From positions 1 to 27,212 of the forward strand of contig JALNXG010000055.1 in the NCBI GenBank assembly GCA_023230485.1: 27,212 nucleotides of DNA. Direction: 5' to 3'. The DNA is from Melioribacteraceae bacterium. Lineage in GTDB: Bacteria; Bacteroidota; Ignavibacteria; Ignavibacteriales; Melioribacteraceae. Positions within the stretch are counted from its first letter, which is position 1; every line of letters begins with the position of its first letter. Below, piece by piece: positions 1-7,668 of this stretch. The translations under genes and the position numbers were made by a program. Under the pieces are notes generated by a model. It was not told where the DNA came from. It saw only the letters and a list, made by a program, of their open reading frames with translations, and searched no databases.

Positions 1-163
1 CGAGTATCTCAGTAAAATTTACCTGTTGATTTTCAAGTACAGCCTTTACTGAATCTACATCAGCTATAAGGTCTATTTTTTGAATAGGATCTGTCCATAT
101 TCTTTCCTGTTTAGCTTGAATAGACGGCAGGTATCCGCAGTCAATATGTCCAATTTCACTCAT
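1..163 (-). CDS. Partial gene, N-terminus only; probable major capsid protein
   Basis: An open frame starts with ATG at 163 and stays open to the left window edge, giving about 54 residues that begin MSEIGHIDCGYLPS. The start overlaps the stop of the scaffold-like gene by ATGA, so translation is probably coupled. Nothing in the short N-terminus identifies a family. The capsid assignment is inferred from order only: portal, head morphogenesis, scaffold, then capsid is the usual order in tailed phages. It could instead be a head decoration protein. Confidence 0.55.
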   Translation of the reverse strand, partial: MSEIGHIDCGYLPSIQAKQERIWTDPIQKIDLIADVDSVKAVLENQQVNFTEIL

Positions 164-1020
164 TTTGTTTTAGTTAGTTGTTCGTAAGCATTTAATAGTT
201 CAATTCTCTCCTGCGGGGTTTTAGCTAACCTTGTTTTTTGAACATAATCTGCTTCATCTTTTACGACAACTTTACCATTTGTGCCATCCGCCTGTTTATT
301 ACCAGCAGATGAACGTTGCTCGGCAGTCTGAAATTCAAAGAAGTCCGAGGCCGTTTCTTTAACGTGATCCTCAAAACTCTTTGTATAACCATGACTATCC
401 TGCAAAGGTTTGCCGTCTTTTATAATGATGAATTTTCCATCCTGTTCCTGGTATTCGAAGTTTTTAAACTCTTCGATGAATTTTTCCCTCCATTTCTGCG
501 CTTTTCTACTGTCCTCCGGAAGAATAGGCTTTAAATTATCAAGTTCAGCAAAAGCACGGTCTTTGATCTTTGAGAAGATGAGTTGTTTTGCATGAGTAAC
601 TTCAACTTCGTCAAGTTTCTTCTGCCATTCCTTATCTTTTGCTTTCAGAGCCTTATCGTTTTCCAGTTTGAGTTTAACGTATTCAGGATGCGCGGAAATA
701 TCCTCTCCGTTCCCTTTTACTTTTTTTACTTCTTCGCTCAGAATATGGTCGATTAACTCAATCCCCGTTAAATCGGATTCTATGTCATACTTATCCTTCA
801 GCTTCGTCTCCAACTTACTTGCCACTTCTTTTTGGCCTCGCTTGTATTGACTGTCATTATCCTCTTTGAGCTTTGCAACTCGTGAAGTATCTGCTTTTTC
901 AGCTGCGGTTAAGGAGACAAGCTCCCCGGCTTCATTATAAAGGCTGGCCATGTCCTCTGCTTCCATCTTTAAGGTTTTGGAAAAAAACCCATTCAATTTT
1001 TTCTGTTCAGTATCAATCAT
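160..1020 (-). CDS. Probable capsid scaffolding protein
   Basis: A 286-residue, highly charged protein with long Lys/Glu-rich helical stretches (about residues 1-150) that should form coiled coil, and a polar C-terminus with an S-S-A-G-N-K linker near residue 240. There are very few aromatic or Cys residues in the helical part. Length, composition and position directly before the likely capsid gene match phage scaffold proteins, which assemble inside the prohead and are later lost. No catalytic motif for a prohead protease is seen. The ATG at 1020 overlaps the previous stop by ATGA. The role is inferred from context and composition rather than from a signature motif. Confidence 0.65.
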   Translation of the reverse strand: MIDTEQKKLNGFFSKTLKMEAEDMASLYNEAGELVSLTAAEKADTSRVAKLKEDNDSQYKRGQKEVASKLETKLKDKYDIESDLTGIELIDHILSEEVKKVKGNGEDISAHPEYVKLKLENDKALKAKDKEWQKKLDEVEVTHAKQLIFSKIKDRAFAELDNLKPILPEDSRKAQKWREKFIEEFKNFEYQEQDGKFIIIKDGKPLQDSHGYTKSFEDHVKETASDFFEFQTAEQRSSAGNKQADGTNGKVVVKDEADYVQKTRLAKTPQERIELLNAYEQLTKTK

Positions 1021-1232
1021 TTCTTTGTCTTTTTGGTTTTAGGTATTTCCTTACCCTCTGTTTTTGGTTTGATTATTTCTTTTGTGAGTAATTTCGGCAA
1101 TGAAAGCATTTTCGGAGGTTTCATCTCGACAACTGTGAAATCTCGCGCGCGGTGACGTTTAACTAACCATTGCCACTCCTCGTCGGTGACAAACTGAGTA
1201 AACCCGTTCTTTCGTGAAGTTATTTCCTTCAT
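1017..1232 (-). CDS. Small basic protein of the head module, unknown function
   Basis: A 71-residue protein with a compact first half (TDEEWQWLVKRHRARDFTVVEM) and a low-complexity basic tail of Lys, Pro and Thr ending in KKTKK. It overlaps both neighbours by ATGA. I do not recognise the family. A short folded segment followed by a basic tail between head morphogenesis and scaffold genes would fit a minor head or DNA-contacting protein, but that is inference only. Confidence 0.6.
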   Translation of the reverse strand: MKEITSRKNGFTQFVTDEEWQWLVKRHRARDFTVVEMKPPKMLSLPKLLTKEIIKPKTEGKEIPKTKKTKK

Positions 1233-1549
1233 TTCTTTGCCTTTTTAACAACCTTTCTTTTGGCAGGAACTTTATTGAGAATAGGCTCAACAACTGTTTC
1301 AGCAATGACTTCCGTAGGTTTTTCTTTCGGTACTTCTGCTGTCTTTTCAATAGGTTGACCAAGAACCGGTTTATTGATCTGAATAGGTTTTGGAATAAGG
1401 ATCGGTTTTGATAACTCAATCGGCTTGTTTATTTTCAGTGCATCCATTTTCTCAGCACCGAAATATTGTTCTGCTATCTTAAATGCTTCGGGTGCAAGTT
1501 TCAAGACTTTGCCCTTAACCATACACTCAATTTTCTTTATTCCTTCCAT
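1229..1549 (-). CDS. Lys-Pro-rich protein of the head module, unknown function
   Basis: A 106-residue protein. The first 40 residues look folded (MEGIKKIECMVKGKVLKLAP). From about residue 39 there is an irregular repeat of the form K-P-I-x-(I/L) spaced by 4-6 residues, which should be extended rather than helical, followed by an acidic-basic stretch and a strongly basic C-terminus (KRKVVKKAKK). It is coupled to the next gene by ATGA and shares with that gene a basic tail. No family recognised; an extended linker or DNA-contacting head protein is possible. Confidence 0.6.
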   Translation of the reverse strand: MEGIKKIECMVKGKVLKLAPEAFKIAEQYFGAEKMDALKINKPIELSKPILIPKPIQINKPVLGQPIEKTAEVPKEKPTEVIAETVVEPILNKVPAKRKVVKKAKK

Positions 1550-1637
1550 TTCAAAAATGTTTTTGTAAAATTACATTTTTTTATTCACATAATAAAATTT
1601 TTGTAATAAACCATGATTTCTGATATAAAAATTTATT

Positions 1638-2597
1638 TTAAGCTTTTTTTTCTTTCTCTCTATAAATATTTGCCAGTTCTTCGGGGATCCACGCTATACG
1701 ATGTCTGCAACGATAACCACCTCTGTCAATCAAGGGCGCGTAACCGGGGTAATCAATATAACTCGGTATTTCATCTACGTTTTTCTGCTTAATAACGTAC
1801 CCCGCAGGATAGTCGCCCTGCGAAGGCGTCCAGTCGGGCCACGTTGCAGCATCGTCGCGCGTCCAGACTTTACTGTCATGAGCAGCACAAAAATCACGCG
1901 TTGTTTCAATTATACCTGCCTGATAAAGAAATGAGTTCATCCCTAAACCCTGAGCCATCTCGTTATTAACCGCCGAGTCGAATTGCATATATAAATCATG
2001 TGCAAAACGGTCAATCTGTTTCTGTATGCCTCCAGGTTTATCTTCAACCCCTACGATTATATCATTTACACCTTTGATAAATTCCTTTGTTTTAATTTGT
2101 CCTGCAACCGATTTGGCCATAAAGTTCTTTAACTCGGTAAGTAAGGCGCTGTCTGTTATCAGCGATTCGAGAAATCCGCCTGAGACAATCTCGCCGCCTT
2201 TCAACCCTACACGCATATCCATTATCGCGTAAGTATCCGCAGCGATCTTTTCAAACAGAGCCGGAAGTGAAGCCCCTAACGTCGCAGAAAAATAACCCTT
2301 ATTCAGCAGTGCAAGTCCTTTGGTCGCGTCACCTATCTCTTTGACAAACGCAACCCTCTGAACCTTGTCGAAGTCTTTGTAAACCTTATCTAATTGTCCT
2401 AATAACTGATAGTTTTTAAGTGTGCGCTGTATCTTACCGCCTTTCGTGTCAAGTTTAGGTACAATATCAGAAAGAACTTTTGCGAGTAATTGTTCCTGCA
2501 TTCGCATAGATGTTTTGTCAAGCATCACTTCACGCTTATTCAGAAACTCATCCTTGCGTTTCAGTACATCATTTATGCGTTTGGGTAATTTAATCAT
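1638..2597 (-). CDS. Phage head morphogenesis protein (Mu gpF-like / minor head protein)
   Basis: 319 residues, the usual length for minor head proteins of the SPP1 gp7 / Mu gpF group. The C-terminal part carries the family pattern: ETTRDFCAAHDSKVW (Cys237, His240) followed after about 55 residues by RGGYRCRHRIAWIPEE (Cys297, His299), a Cys/His set that may bind metal. The N-terminal 200 residues are mostly helical. These proteins sit with the portal and act early in head assembly or DNA ejection. The position downstream of the portal fits, although three glycosyltransferase genes separate the two, which is unusual. Confidence 0.85.
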   Translation of the reverse strand: MIKLPKRINDVLKRKDEFLNKREVMLDKTSMRMQEQLLAKVLSDIVPKLDTKGGKIQRTLKNYQLLGQLDKVYKDFDKVQRVAFVKEIGDATKGLALLNKGYFSATLGASLPALFEKIAADTYAIMDMRVGLKGGEIVSGGFLESLITDSALLTELKNFMAKSVAGQIKTKEFIKGVNDIIVGVEDKPGGIQKQIDRFAHDLYMQFDSAVNNEMAQGLGMNSFLYQAGIIETTRDFCAAHDSKVWTRDDAATWPDWTPSQGDYPAGYVIKQKNVDEIPSYIDYPGYAPLIDRGGYRCRHRIAWIPEELANIYREKEKKA

Positions 2598-2627
2598 ATT
2601 TCATAAAATAAGCAGCAGTAAATTTAT

Positions 2628-2915
2628 TTAATCAATTATAACTGATTCATAAGAAGCGACGGTTTTCCCGTCAACCATAACATAAACCTTAGAGTTCAAT
2701 CCCGCGAGATAAACCTCCTCGTCTATTTCTATAAGAATAACCCAATGCAATTTAGAACCAACATCCATTGTCGCTCCAAATATTCTATCTTGTCTTATGT
2801 CTTTATTGGTAAGTTCATGTAAATATGCCTCAATTATTTTAACATTGTTGCCTTCAAATATTTCCGTGGTTCTATTACCACCCGTTGGATAGTGAATTAC
2901 TTTAATTGTTTTCAT
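2628..2915 (-). CDS. Hypothetical protein, 95 residues
   Basis: A mixed alpha/beta sequence (MKTIKVIHYPTGGNRTTEIF, then alternating strands such as KLHWVILIEIDEEVYLAGL). Start ATG at 2915 overlaps the previous stop by ATGA. No family recognised and no motif seen. Its first five codons (ATGAAAACAATTAAA) are identical to those of the genes starting at 24509 and 25718. It lies between the glycosyltransferase cluster and the head morphogenesis gene. Confidence 0.6.
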   Translation of the reverse strand: MKTIKVIHYPTGGNRTTEIFEGNNVKIIEAYLHELTNKDIRQDRIFGATMDVGSKLHWVILIEIDEEVYLAGLNSKVYVMVDGKTVASYESVIID

Positions 2916-3160
2916 CTTACCCCTCCTTTCATCTGACTTTGCATCTGCATCTGAACTTCATAATTAATCGCGTCTGTGAAACTATTATGTAATTCATCTT
3001 CACAGTAATAAAATCCATGATCTTTATCCATATTTTCAGGATCAATGTCAATTTTCAGTCTATACTGACTGCTTTTAGTAATTTCGCTAATTCGCCCCTT
3101 ACATATTCCCCAATTAGTGAATACATAAAAAACGTCACCAAGTTTAATGTTTGTTTTCAT
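2912..3160 (-). CDS. Hypothetical protein with small beta-barrel-like N-terminus
   Basis: 82 residues. The N-terminus (NIKLGDVFYVFTNWGICKGR) alternates hydrophobic and polar residues with the K-x-GD-V pattern seen in small SH3/KOW-like barrels; a similar opening is found in the protein at 24729-24932. The C-terminus is Met/Gln-rich (QMQMQSQMKGG). Function unknown. It is coupled to the next gene by ATGA. Confidence 0.6.
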   Translation of the reverse strand: MKTNIKLGDVFYVFTNWGICKGRISEITKSSQYRLKIDIDPENMDKDHGFYYCEDELHNSFTDAINYEVQMQMQSQMKGGVR

Positions 3161-3225
3161 ACTTTTTCTGTTTTTAATTGTTAATACTTCTTTTTCTATT
3201 GCTGCTGCTTATTTGTTTTATTTAA

Positions 3226-3462
3226 TTATGGCTTCTGAGATTGGTAGTATTCACGTTTCAATTTACTGTAAGTTGCAACGGCACTGTCATGGTTAAAATC
3301 TTTCACTTCCAAAAAACGAAAGTAATTATCAATAGCCTGTTCAATTGTTATCGCAGGAACGATCTGTCGCTGTGCCTCGACAAAAAAGAACATCCCGATA
3401 TCCTCATAATTCCTCTTATAAATGCGCGCGATGAGACTTGTGAATAGTTTTTCTTTCGGCAT
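3226..3462 (-). CDS. Small conserved phage-type protein, unknown function
   Basis: 78 residues, helical, beginning MPKEKLFTSLIARIYKRNYE and containing the pattern AIxxYFRFLExxDFNHDSAVATYSKLKREYY. From memory this kind of small helical protein recurs in Bacteroidota phages, but I cannot name a function. The start at 3462 creates a 47-base overlap with the end of the glycosyltransferase gene in another frame. The next ATG (3393) would remove the overlap but also the well-formed N-terminal helix, so the longer form is preferred. Confidence 0.6.
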   Translation of the reverse strand: MPKEKLFTSLIARIYKRNYEDIGMFFFVEAQRQIVPAITIEQAIDNYFRFLEVKDFNHDSAVATYSKLKREYYQSQKP

Positions 3463-4099
3463 GAGTTAAGTCCTTTCTTCTGGCATCGGTTAATTTCATC
3501 TTTGTTTTAAAGTCCTCCTTATTAAGTGTGCGGCTGATATAATGTAAAACAGTAACGTTACAAATTAAATAATGAGGTATTTTATTCTTTGATAATTGGT
3601 TGATATACATATTATCCGAATACCAAAACTGATAACTTTCGTCAAGTTCTCCGATAATATTCCAAAGTTTACTGTCACAAAATATGCACCAGCCCGTCAT
3701 GTAAAGGCAAATCTCATAACCCTCATAAGCATAGTCACCTCTTTTAAATATCCTTTGACGTGGATGGTTCGATAGTGCTGAGGCCGAGAGATAACCCTGC
3801 GCTCGCATTGTGTCCCCGATTGTTGACCAGCCTTTTTGAAAAATAATATCATTGTTTGCCAAAATCTGAATGTCTCCCGTGCGATGTTTCAATCCTAAAT
3901 TCAGGCAATGATTATAATTAAATTCACCGTTATAAAATATTGTTGTGTTTACACCGCGATAATGAAACTCCTTAAAAGTCTCAACTAAGATTACATTTAC
4001 CTGAACATGATCGGCCAGGCAACTATCAATAGCTTCCTGCGTCATCTTTTGCAGGGCGGCATCCTTTGAGGCAGCAACTATAATAAGGTCATACTTCAT
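3416..4099 (-). CDS. Family 2-like glycosyltransferase (GT-A fold)
   Basis: 227 residues. The Rossmann-like start MKYDLIIVAASKD, the stretch NHCLNLGLKHRTGDIQILAN followed by NND (residues 82-84, at the position of the metal-binding DxD motif) and a late acceptor-side His (VTVLHYISRT) match GT2-type enzymes, which move a sugar from a nucleotide-sugar to an acceptor. The NND in place of DxD is a variation. It is third of three glycosyltransferases between the portal and the head morphogenesis gene. Acceptor unknown: virion protein, phage DNA or host surface glycan are all possible. Confidence 0.75.
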   Translation of the reverse strand: MKYDLIIVAASKDAALQKMTQEAIDSCLADHVQVNVILVETFKEFHYRGVNTTIFYNGEFNYNHCLNLGLKHRTGDIQILANNDIIFQKGWSTIGDTMRAQGYLSASALSNHPRQRIFKRGDYAYEGYEICLYMTGWCIFCDSKLWNIIGELDESYQFWYSDNMYINQLSKNKIPHYLICNVTVLHYISRTLNKEDFKTKMKLTDARRKDLTHAERKTIHKSHRAHL

Positions 4100-4103
4100 T
4101 TAA

Positions 4104-4406
4104 TTATCCCCAAACTATTCCCGTACCATTACAACTTCTGCAAGTCTCCGGAGTTGTGCTCGTTGTGCCCCATTGTCCTGATGTTTGATTATAAAAACCA
4201 TTTGGTACTAATCCATTGCCACCACATATGGGGCAAGTATAAGGCTTCACGTCTCTTTTAAGAAACTCTAATTTATCTTCGTCCTCATTTTCCATATCAT
4301 CATACTTTTTAAGTATTTGTTCAATTTCATCTTCTGTATGTTCATGAAAAAACTTGTTAAGTAACGCCGTAAATTCTATACTTAATTTTTTATAATCCAA
4401 TGCCAT
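4104..4406 (-). CDS. Small protein with DnaJ-type zinc finger
   Basis: 100 residues: an acidic helical N-terminus (residues 1-55) followed by two CxxCxGxG units, C58-PI-C61-GGNG and C89-RS-C92-NGTG, which together can bind one zinc ion as in the central domain of DnaJ. There is no J domain. The stand-alone finger resembles the one inserted in the portal protein three genes upstream. A chaperone-like or protein-contact role in head assembly is a reasonable guess from this parallel. It lies between two glycosyltransferase genes with spacings of 4 and 1 bases. Confidence 0.7.
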   Translation of the reverse strand: MALDYKKLSIEFTALLNKFFHEHTEDEIEQILKKYDDMENEDEDKLEFLKRDVKPYTCPICGGNGLVPNGFYNQTSGQWGTTSTTPETCRSCNGTGIVWG

Positions 4407-4407
4407 A

Positions 4408-5022
4408 TCAAAATATATAATCTTTAACTGGTGTGCTTCTATTTAGCCCTATGTGGTTCATTCCCAAATTCAAAAGGTAAGCCGGAGGACAGTGAATTGA
4501 TTTGTAATACCATCCGATTGTCATGTCACCACCTTTGAGGGCCGTGAATTGATTGACCATTTGCAGACAGTATTTTGTCGGTACAAGTTGAAACGCTCCG
4601 CCCGTGTGCGATGTATATTGCACATCGTATTCCTGGATTTTCTTTCGTGAATAAATCTGAGGATAAAATGCAGGATCAATCATTAAATCAGGCGGTGAAA
4701 CAGCATGAGGGCCAGCAATTTCAATGAACCTCACTAACTTAGCAATCATATCCTCAGTGACAGTTTCAACGTCATTATCGAGTTTCAAAATGTAATCATA
4801 ATCCTTTAAAAGATTAACACCATAATAGAATGCTGTTGCAATTCCTAAGTTTTCGCCCAGAAGAACGCGGTTATAATCTTCGAGCCATTCAACAGTTCCG
4901 TCTGTTGAGCCATTGTCAATAAATAAATGATAGTCAACCCCGGTCTTTTCGTAAAACGATTTTATTGTCCTCTTTGTGAGGTCAAGCCGATTGAAGGTAA
5001 TAGTAATAGCCGCTACACTCAT
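4408..5022 (-). CDS. Family 2 glycosyltransferase
   Basis: 204 residues with a clear GT2 GT-A domain: ITITFNRLDLTKRTIKSF at the start, FIDNGSTDGT (residues 34-43) for nucleotide binding, ENLGIATAFYYGVN, and LDNDVE (DxD at 82-84) for metal. The usual C-terminal part is short, so the protein is close to a minimal catalytic domain with no membrane anchor and should be cytoplasmic. Tightly packed with its neighbours (11 and 1 bases). Confidence 0.88.
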   Translation of the reverse strand: MSVAAITITFNRLDLTKRTIKSFYEKTGVDYHLFIDNGSTDGTVEWLEDYNRVLLGENLGIATAFYYGVNLLKDYDYILKLDNDVETVTEDMIAKLVRFIEIAGPHAVSPPDLMIDPAFYPQIYSRKKIQEYDVQYTSHTGGAFQLVPTKYCLQMVNQFTALKGGDMTIGWYYKSIHCPPAYLLNLGMNHIGLNRSTPVKDYIF

Positions 5023-5033
5023 ATTATTTATTT

Positions 5034-5636
5034 TTAAAGGTCAGGTCCATTTGGCATGTGTAAAACCACATATTCACCCGCCTCAATCTTTGCATGGTTC
5101 TTATAAAATAAAAGTTTCTGATTAAAATAATGGTCATGAGCATAACCTCTGTGACCCCAACGAACATCCATACTCCTTTTATGACAGATGTTTGAAGTGC
5201 CGTTCGCTCCAAGTTGTTTTATGTTACAGCTTCGCATAGTTACTGAGCCGTCAGGGTTACAGAGATAATCATTAAAATAAACCCAATCATAATTAGCTAA
5301 ATTAGCATTTATTCCCTGCAAATGATCATCCCCCCAATAATCATCACCGTCAATATAAATAATGTAATCACCTTTGCCCTTTTCAATACCCGTATTACGC
5401 GGTTTGCCGTCCCACATCGGGGATTTGGGTATTAGATGACAATGAATACGCTTATCAGTATAACGCTTCATTATTTCAACTGTCTCAGCGCAACCGTCAG
5501 CAATGACAAGTAACTCCCAATCCTGAAACGTCTGAGCAATAATACTGTCAACTGCACGACAAAGTTTTTCGGGTCGTCGTGAAGCACAATTTGCATATTG
5601 CCCCAAAAATGACGGAAGAACGATTGTGAACTTCAT
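5034..5636 (-). CDS. Family 2 glycosyltransferase
   Basis: 200 residues with a strong GT2 signature: TIVLPSF, RAVDSIIAQTFQDWELLVIADG (residues about 28-48), KPRNTGIEKGKGDYIIYID and the metal motif DGDD (96-99). C-terminal HRGYAHDHYFNQK probably covers the acceptor side. No membrane segment. It is the first gene after the portal, with a 10-base gap, so it is co-expressed with structural genes. Confidence 0.88.
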   Translation of the reverse strand: MKFTIVLPSFLGQYANCASRRPEKLCRAVDSIIAQTFQDWELLVIADGCAETVEIMKRYTDKRIHCHLIPKSPMWDGKPRNTGIEKGKGDYIIYIDGDDYWGDDHLQGINANLANYDWVYFNDYLCNPDGSVTMRSCNIKQLGANGTSNICHKRSMDVRWGHRGYAHDHYFNQKLLFYKNHAKIEAGEYVVLHMPNGPDL

Positions 5637-5646
5637 GTCTTATCGA

Positions 5647-7464
5647 TTACTTTTGCAAATTCGTATTGTCGCCTCCCGAAACCTCACCTTCCATTTGCTG
5701 TTCTTCTTCCCCACTTAAATTCAACTGAGGTTCAGGCTTGCTTTCTTTGTCCATTGTTGCCATGTATTCAATAACCTTTGCCTTAACCTTTTCGAGAATG
5801 AGATTATATTTCAGTTCGTAAAGCTCCGGTACTCCCTGTTCGAGTTCATTGAAGATACTCTCTATATTTGCGTAAAGCACAGCGTTAAATCGCGTTGTCA
5901 AACCTTGTGCAATAAGCAAGTCAATAGTTTCTTCTTTATATCCCCGGAACGGATTGAATGAGTTTTTAATACGAATGATTTTTAAATCTTCTGGCTGATC
6001 AGCATATAACTTCTCATTAATGTCATCCTCAATCTTTGCAATGGTCGAGGTCGAAGCATTTGCAGTTTTTGCTGCCTGAAGTTCGTTCATCATTTCTGTT
6101 TGAGACTTAAATTTGAAGTCATCGGGGTAAAGATGCTCAACATAAATTCCTTTGCCGAAATCCGTAAACGCAGCAATATCCCTTACAATAAACTCCCACA
6201 TTGTCGAGAGTGATTGAGCGAACGGGCGCAAAGTATCATTCAGATTATCAATTTCGAGTACCTTTTCCGTAGCTGTTGCCGCTACTTCGTCCTTAGTATA
6301 AAGTTCTTTGTTGAACATCATTAAAAACACATTCGCGCGAAGTTCATTAATGTAATCTTTTTGCCACGTCAAAAGTTCAATAGGAGGCGACTTATAGACC
6401 AAAAGTTTTTCAAGATCAATAATGTCAATCACATCGCGCGGCATGTCCAAAGTAATAACATCCATCGTGGAATTATGAAAGGACTCTTTGCCTGAACCAT
6501 TACAGGTAGGGCATATCTTCCCATCAGGTAGTTTTCCTTTGTTACAATCTTTGCAGGGAGGAACGTACATAAATCTCTGCGGAAACGCGCACATCGCAGC
6601 CGTTAAATCAAGTTCACTGTCAATCTTCAGTGTCTTATTCAGATAAGGCAAAATGTCATGAAAGCAACTAACAAACGTGCGGCCCTGCGTTTCAGCATCG
6701 CGCTTGTAACCAAACCGTCGTGCAGGAACTTTCGTGTTCTTTGGCTCAAAGTATTCAACCAGGTAATTAACAGGGCCAATATCAATAATCTCGCCTTCCT
6801 GAACAACAGCGCGCGACACCTGAGTAAATGTGATCGTATCCATTCCCAAATAAATAGTGTACTTCACACCGTCACTCTCTTTTTCGTCTGTCGGGGCAAA
6901 CTTGTACTTTATCGGAAGTTTAACGACCAGATAAATGAGAATATTATTTTTTATCTCAAACATCACACACTGCGCAGAAGTCGCAATAAACGGGTAAGGT
7001 TTTGCTTTTTCTTTCCGAGCGTCAAACTCGTCAAACTCAGTAATCAGAAACGCATTAGGATCAATATAGTTATAGTCAACAAAAGCATATTCAAGAAACT
7101 TCTCAAGTGAAGCGTCGCCCCAGTAGTTTTGAAGAAACGCCTCAAATTCTGCTTTGCGTTTTTCGTCATCTGATTTATCCCATTTGATTATACGTTTTTT
7201 TGCCTTTGTACGTACGGTCTTTTGAAACGGCAACTTTGTCGAGGCTAACGTCGGAGGTATGACAGAGTTTGTGATGAGTTTACGCATTTCGTATTCTTCT
7301 TCTGTCTCGCGTCGTGTTATCCGATGCAGAAGTTCAGAGATATCGTCACCGCTGACCATTTTATAGTAAGTGTCTGCTAAGTCAGTAACGCGATTATAGT
7401 CCTGGTGCGTAATGTTATCCGTGACAATCTTTGTCAACTGTGCAAGTCCCTGCTCTTTATTCAT
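5647..7464 (-). CDS. Portal protein with inserted zinc finger
   Basis: 605 residues, directly downstream of the large terminase, with the features of phage portals: an N-terminal helical start, an alpha/beta domain (about residues 100-290), a helix-rich stem/clip part (LEKLLVYKSPPIELLTWQKD, then helices to about 560) and a polar Glu/Gln-rich tail. The portal dodecamer forms the DNA entry channel of the head and docks the terminase. Unusually, residues 304-325 hold CxxC-x10-CxxCxGxG (Cys304, 307, 318, 321), a DnaJ-like zinc knuckle within the body of the protein. The family call comes from position, size and layout; no single diagnostic motif exists. Confidence 0.85.
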   Translation of the reverse strand: MNKEQGLAQLTKIVTDNITHQDYNRVTDLADTYYKMVSGDDISELLHRITRRETEEEYEMRKLITNSVIPPTLASTKLPFQKTVRTKAKKRIIKWDKSDDEKRKAEFEAFLQNYWGDASLEKFLEYAFVDYNYIDPNAFLITEFDEFDARKEKAKPYPFIATSAQCVMFEIKNNILIYLVVKLPIKYKFAPTDEKESDGVKYTIYLGMDTITFTQVSRAVVQEGEIIDIGPVNYLVEYFEPKNTKVPARRFGYKRDAETQGRTFVSCFHDILPYLNKTLKIDSELDLTAAMCAFPQRFMYVPPCKDCNKGKLPDGKICPTCNGSGKESFHNSTMDVITLDMPRDVIDIIDLEKLLVYKSPPIELLTWQKDYINELRANVFLMMFNKELYTKDEVAATATEKVLEIDNLNDTLRPFAQSLSTMWEFIVRDIAAFTDFGKGIYVEHLYPDDFKFKSQTEMMNELQAAKTANASTSTIAKIEDDINEKLYADQPEDLKIIRIKNSFNPFRGYKEETIDLLIAQGLTTRFNAVLYANIESIFNELEQGVPELYELKYNLILEKVKAKVIEYMATMDKESKPEPQLNLSGEEEQQMEGEVSGGDNTNLQK

Positions 7465-7621
7465 GGCTTAAGTATTCATCTAATGCTTTTTCAATATTCA
7501 TATGCTTTTCGTCCAAAGGATTGGAAGTCTGAAACGAACGAATAAGTTTTTCAATATCTTCGAATGTCAAAAAATAACCTTCAACATACTTTCCGTTCAC
7601 TATTTTGTATTCAACTGTCAT
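7457..7621 (-). CDS. Small hypothetical protein between TerL and portal
   Basis: 54 residues from ATG at 7621 (MTVEYKIVNGKYVEGYFLTF), with an A-rich leader (AAAGTAAAA) in front. A longer frame would need a TTG start at 7648 and is less likely. The sequence looks like a short beta unit followed by two helices. It overlaps the portal start by 8 bases. No function known. Confidence 0.55.
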   Translation of the reverse strand: MTVEYKIVNGKYVEGYFLTFEDIEKLIRSFQTSNPLDEKHMNIEKALDEYLSHE

Positions 7622-7668
7622 TTTTACTTTCAATAATGCCAAGTACAAAGCGTATAAATTATAATTTA

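Noticed and set aside
1159..1419. Minus-strand alternative frame overlapping the Lys-Pro-rich gene
   Set aside because: It is an artefact of the low-complexity coding repeat and overlaps two genes that fit the ATGA chain.
1550..1637. AT-rich 88-base gap with partial inverted repeats (CAAAAATGTTTTTG)
   Set aside because: Stems are almost only A-T pairs and no promoter match with both boxes was found.
6658..7110. A 150-residue plus-strand frame opposite the portal gene
   Set aside because: It lies wholly within a well-supported gene on the other strand, has an implausible Arg/Asn/Leu-rich composition and no coupling with neighbours.
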